The notes under the pieces: model-generated
What the model was told of the DNA's origin: nothing
The model's input: only the letters and a program-made list of their open reading frames with translations
Database searches by the model: none
Program-made: the position numbers and the translations under genes
Shown: positions 14,088 through 14,613 of the stretch, one piece after another
Layout: the number at the start of each line of letters is the position of its first letter
How positions within the stretch are numbered: position 1 is the first letter of the stretch
Assembly (NCBI GenBank): GCA_038078215.1
Contig: JBBUED010000006.1
Span: 1 to 14,613 of the forward strand
DNA from: GWA1-40-21 sp038078215
GTDB taxonomy: Bacteria > Patescibacteriota > Minisyncoccia > Phycocordibacterales > GWA1-40-21
Direction: 5' to 3'
Length of the DNA: 14,613 nt

Positions 14088-14224
14088 AATTTAAATTCAG
14101 TCTCTTTAGGTGAAGATTCAATCAGCTCAGCGGTTGACATTATTAAATCATAAACATGCTGTAGGTTAATACTAAGATCAATATATCGTAAATGAGACAA
14201 TCCCAAATAGGGCGTTTCTGTGTC
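14075..14224 (-). pseudogene. Possible gene remnant or small protein, 49 codons open
   Basis: A minus-strand frame open from just after a TGA at 14225-14227 to a TGA at 14075. It reads like protein (LSHLRYIDLSINLQHVYDLI, then STAELIESSPKE), but the only ATG, at 14140, leaves 21 residues; TTG starts would give about 43. It converges with the sulfotransferase-like gene, overlapping its end by 13 nt. It may be the C-terminal remainder of a lost gene or chance. I do not recognise it. Confidence 0.25.
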
Positions 14225-14230
14225 TCATTT
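14190..14230. repeat. 10-bp inverted repeat
   Basis: AAATGAGACA (14190-14199) and TGTCTCATTT (14221-14230) are perfect reverse complements around 21 nt. There is no T tract, so it is not an obvious terminator. It lies at the upstream edge of the 49-codon frame and may be a regulator site or an end of an inserted element. Confidence 0.4.
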
Positions 14231-14311
14231 GTATCATTCACAAATTTACAGTCCGACCCGAGTGCCTCAGACAGTAGCCGAAGAAAGTGTTAGAATACCC
14301 TTACAAGGCTT

Positions 14312-14338
14312 GTACTCACGGGTACTTAACCCTAGTAC
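14312..14338. repeat. Nested hairpin GTACT/AGTAC with inner GGGT/ACCC
   Basis: GTACT (14312-14316) pairs with AGTAC (14334-14338), and inside it GGGT (14320-14323) pairs with ACCC (14329-14332) around ACTTA. It is a small structured element between the remnant and the terminator-like stem; its function is unknown. Confidence 0.35.
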
Positions 14339-14347
14339 ACCGCATTT

Positions 14348-14379
14348 AAAAATCCGCCATTTTGTGGCGTGATTTTTTT
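14348..14379 (+). terminator. Terminator-like stem-loop with long T tract
   Basis: AAAAATCCGCCA and TGGCG-T-GATTTTT pair as a 12-bp stem with one bulged T and a TTTTG loop, followed by a T7 run on the plus strand. On the minus strand an A-rich to T-rich arrangement (GGATTTTTAAA) would also allow termination. It lies 260 bp beyond the sulfotransferase-like gene. Confidence 0.7.
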
Positions 14380-14380
14380 A

Positions 14381-14425
14381 TGCGGAGAGGAGTTCTGCTG
14401 GGGAGCAGAACATGAGGGATTCGAA
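14381..14425 (-). repeat. tRNA-Ser 3'-end copy interrupted by a 23-nt hairpin insert
   Basis: On the minus strand TTCGAATCCCTC (14414-14425) and CCTCTCCGCA (14381-14390) are exact matches to the consecutive T-arm and acceptor sequence of the tRNA-Ser at 31-52. Here they are separated by 23 nt (14391-14413) containing a perfect 8-bp hairpin, GTTCTGCT / AGCAGAAC with loop CCCC. The break falls exactly at the T-stem/acceptor junction. I could not build a full tRNA upstream, so it is a tRNA-derived fragment or repeat rather than a gene. It is inverted relative to the left tRNA. Confidence 0.7.
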
Positions 14426-14427
14426 GA

Positions 14428-14484
14428 CCGATTGAGCCGAGATTGGAGTCCGCCAGCAGGCGGGCGAACAAGCGAGCCAATCGG
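14428..14484. repeat. Structured inverted-repeat element (REP-like)
   Basis: An outer stem CCGATTG (14428-14434) / CAATCGG (14478-14484) encloses a GC-rich inner hairpin GTCCGCC-AGCA-GGCGGGC (14448-14465, one G-T pair). It directly continues the tRNA-derived fragment. Such palindromic intergenic units are often multicopy; copy number cannot be judged from one window. Confidence 0.5.
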
Positions 14485-14613
14485 GGTACTGCTCCTGTAA
14501 GGAGAGAAACTCCCTCCCTCCTCATAAATTGGAAATCCGAATTGGCGGTGTTTGCTAGACGAAGTTCGAATGTATTTTGAATTGAATCCTGATGCAGAAT
14601 GATGCGCGCCTCG
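14485..14613. other. Non-coding tail of the window
   Basis: No full gene is visible. A small CTCC/GGAG hairpin lies near 14493-14506. A 24-codon plus-strand frame from 14528 to a stop at 14600-14602 reads NWRCLLDEVRMYFELNPDAE with no good start; it looks protein-like but is too short to call. Confidence 0.3.

Noticed and set aside
13873..14121. 82-aa minus-strand frame at the end of the sulfotransferase-like gene
   Set aside because: It is a shadow of that gene with no domain signature.
10385..14227. Alternative genetic code with TGA as glycine (Gracilibacteria/SR1 type)
   Set aside because: Genes read full length in the standard code, and TGA is used as a true stop in the GT4 gene (ATGA overlap) and the sulfotransferase-like gene.
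14381..14530. Complete second tRNA-Ser gene on the minus strand
   Set aside because: The T-arm and acceptor are split by 23 nt, and no D arm, anticodon arm or matching 5' acceptor could be laid out upstream.
1..14613. CRISPR array or intact insertion sequence
   Set aside because: No regularly spaced repeats, transposase gene or terminal inverted repeats with target duplications were seen.

Overview
The window looks like a chromosomal stretch of an uncultivated bacterium, most likely of the Patescibacteria/CPR type. That assignment is inferred from the densely packed genes with short overlaps, mostly missing Shine-Dalgarno sites, unusual domain fusions and a CPR-style diversity-generating retroelement (DGR). 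The standard code is used: TGA acts as a normal stop, for example in an ATGA stop/start overlap at 10385-10388.

Left part (1-2260): the 3' part of a tRNA-Ser gene, a PIN-like nuclease ORF (+), then the C-terminal part of a large serine recombinase (-). The recombinase is joined out of frame, at one junction near 2251-2260, to the N-terminal half of a DGR reverse transcriptase. Each gene is cut at that point, as expected from one deletion between two co-oriented genes or from an assembly chimera.

DGR and target operon (2221-8774): truncated RT (-), avd (+, inverted), a 119-nt template repeat TR (3212-3330) and a 119-nt variable repeat VR (3611-3729). TR and VR differ at 16 positions, and all 16 are adenines on the coding (-) strand of TR. 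The other 93 non-adenine positions are identical. The VR encodes the last ~40 residues of a 689-aa protein in which a CobS/MoxR-like AAA+ ATPase is fused to a DGR-type C-type-lectin-like domain. That gene is last in a four-gene minus-strand operon: FtsK-gamma-like winged-helix/coiled-coil protein, then a metallopeptidase-like (HEGGH) plus CobT-like vWA protein with a full MIDAS, then an unknown 136-aa protein, then the AAA+-variable-domain protein. This is a diversifying AAA+/vWA system, probably for sensing or conflict: the variable domain would recognise a ligand, the AAA+/vWA pair would transduce by ATP hydrolysis, and the metallopeptidase-like domain is a candidate output.

Glycan/nucleotide region (8850-13234, -): an NDP-kinase-like protein with the only strong Shine-Dalgarno seen, an intrinsic terminator, then a coupled HAD hydrolase, GT4 glycosyltransferase and GT2-thymidylate-kinase-like fusion. 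Upstream lies a Nudix hydrolase, head-to-head with a sulfotransferase-like gene (+, 13245-14087).

Right end (14088-14613): no convincing full gene. It holds hairpins, a strong terminator-like stem-loop, possible coding remnants, and a second copy of the tRNA-Ser 3' end in inverted orientation, interrupted by a 23-nt hairpin insert.
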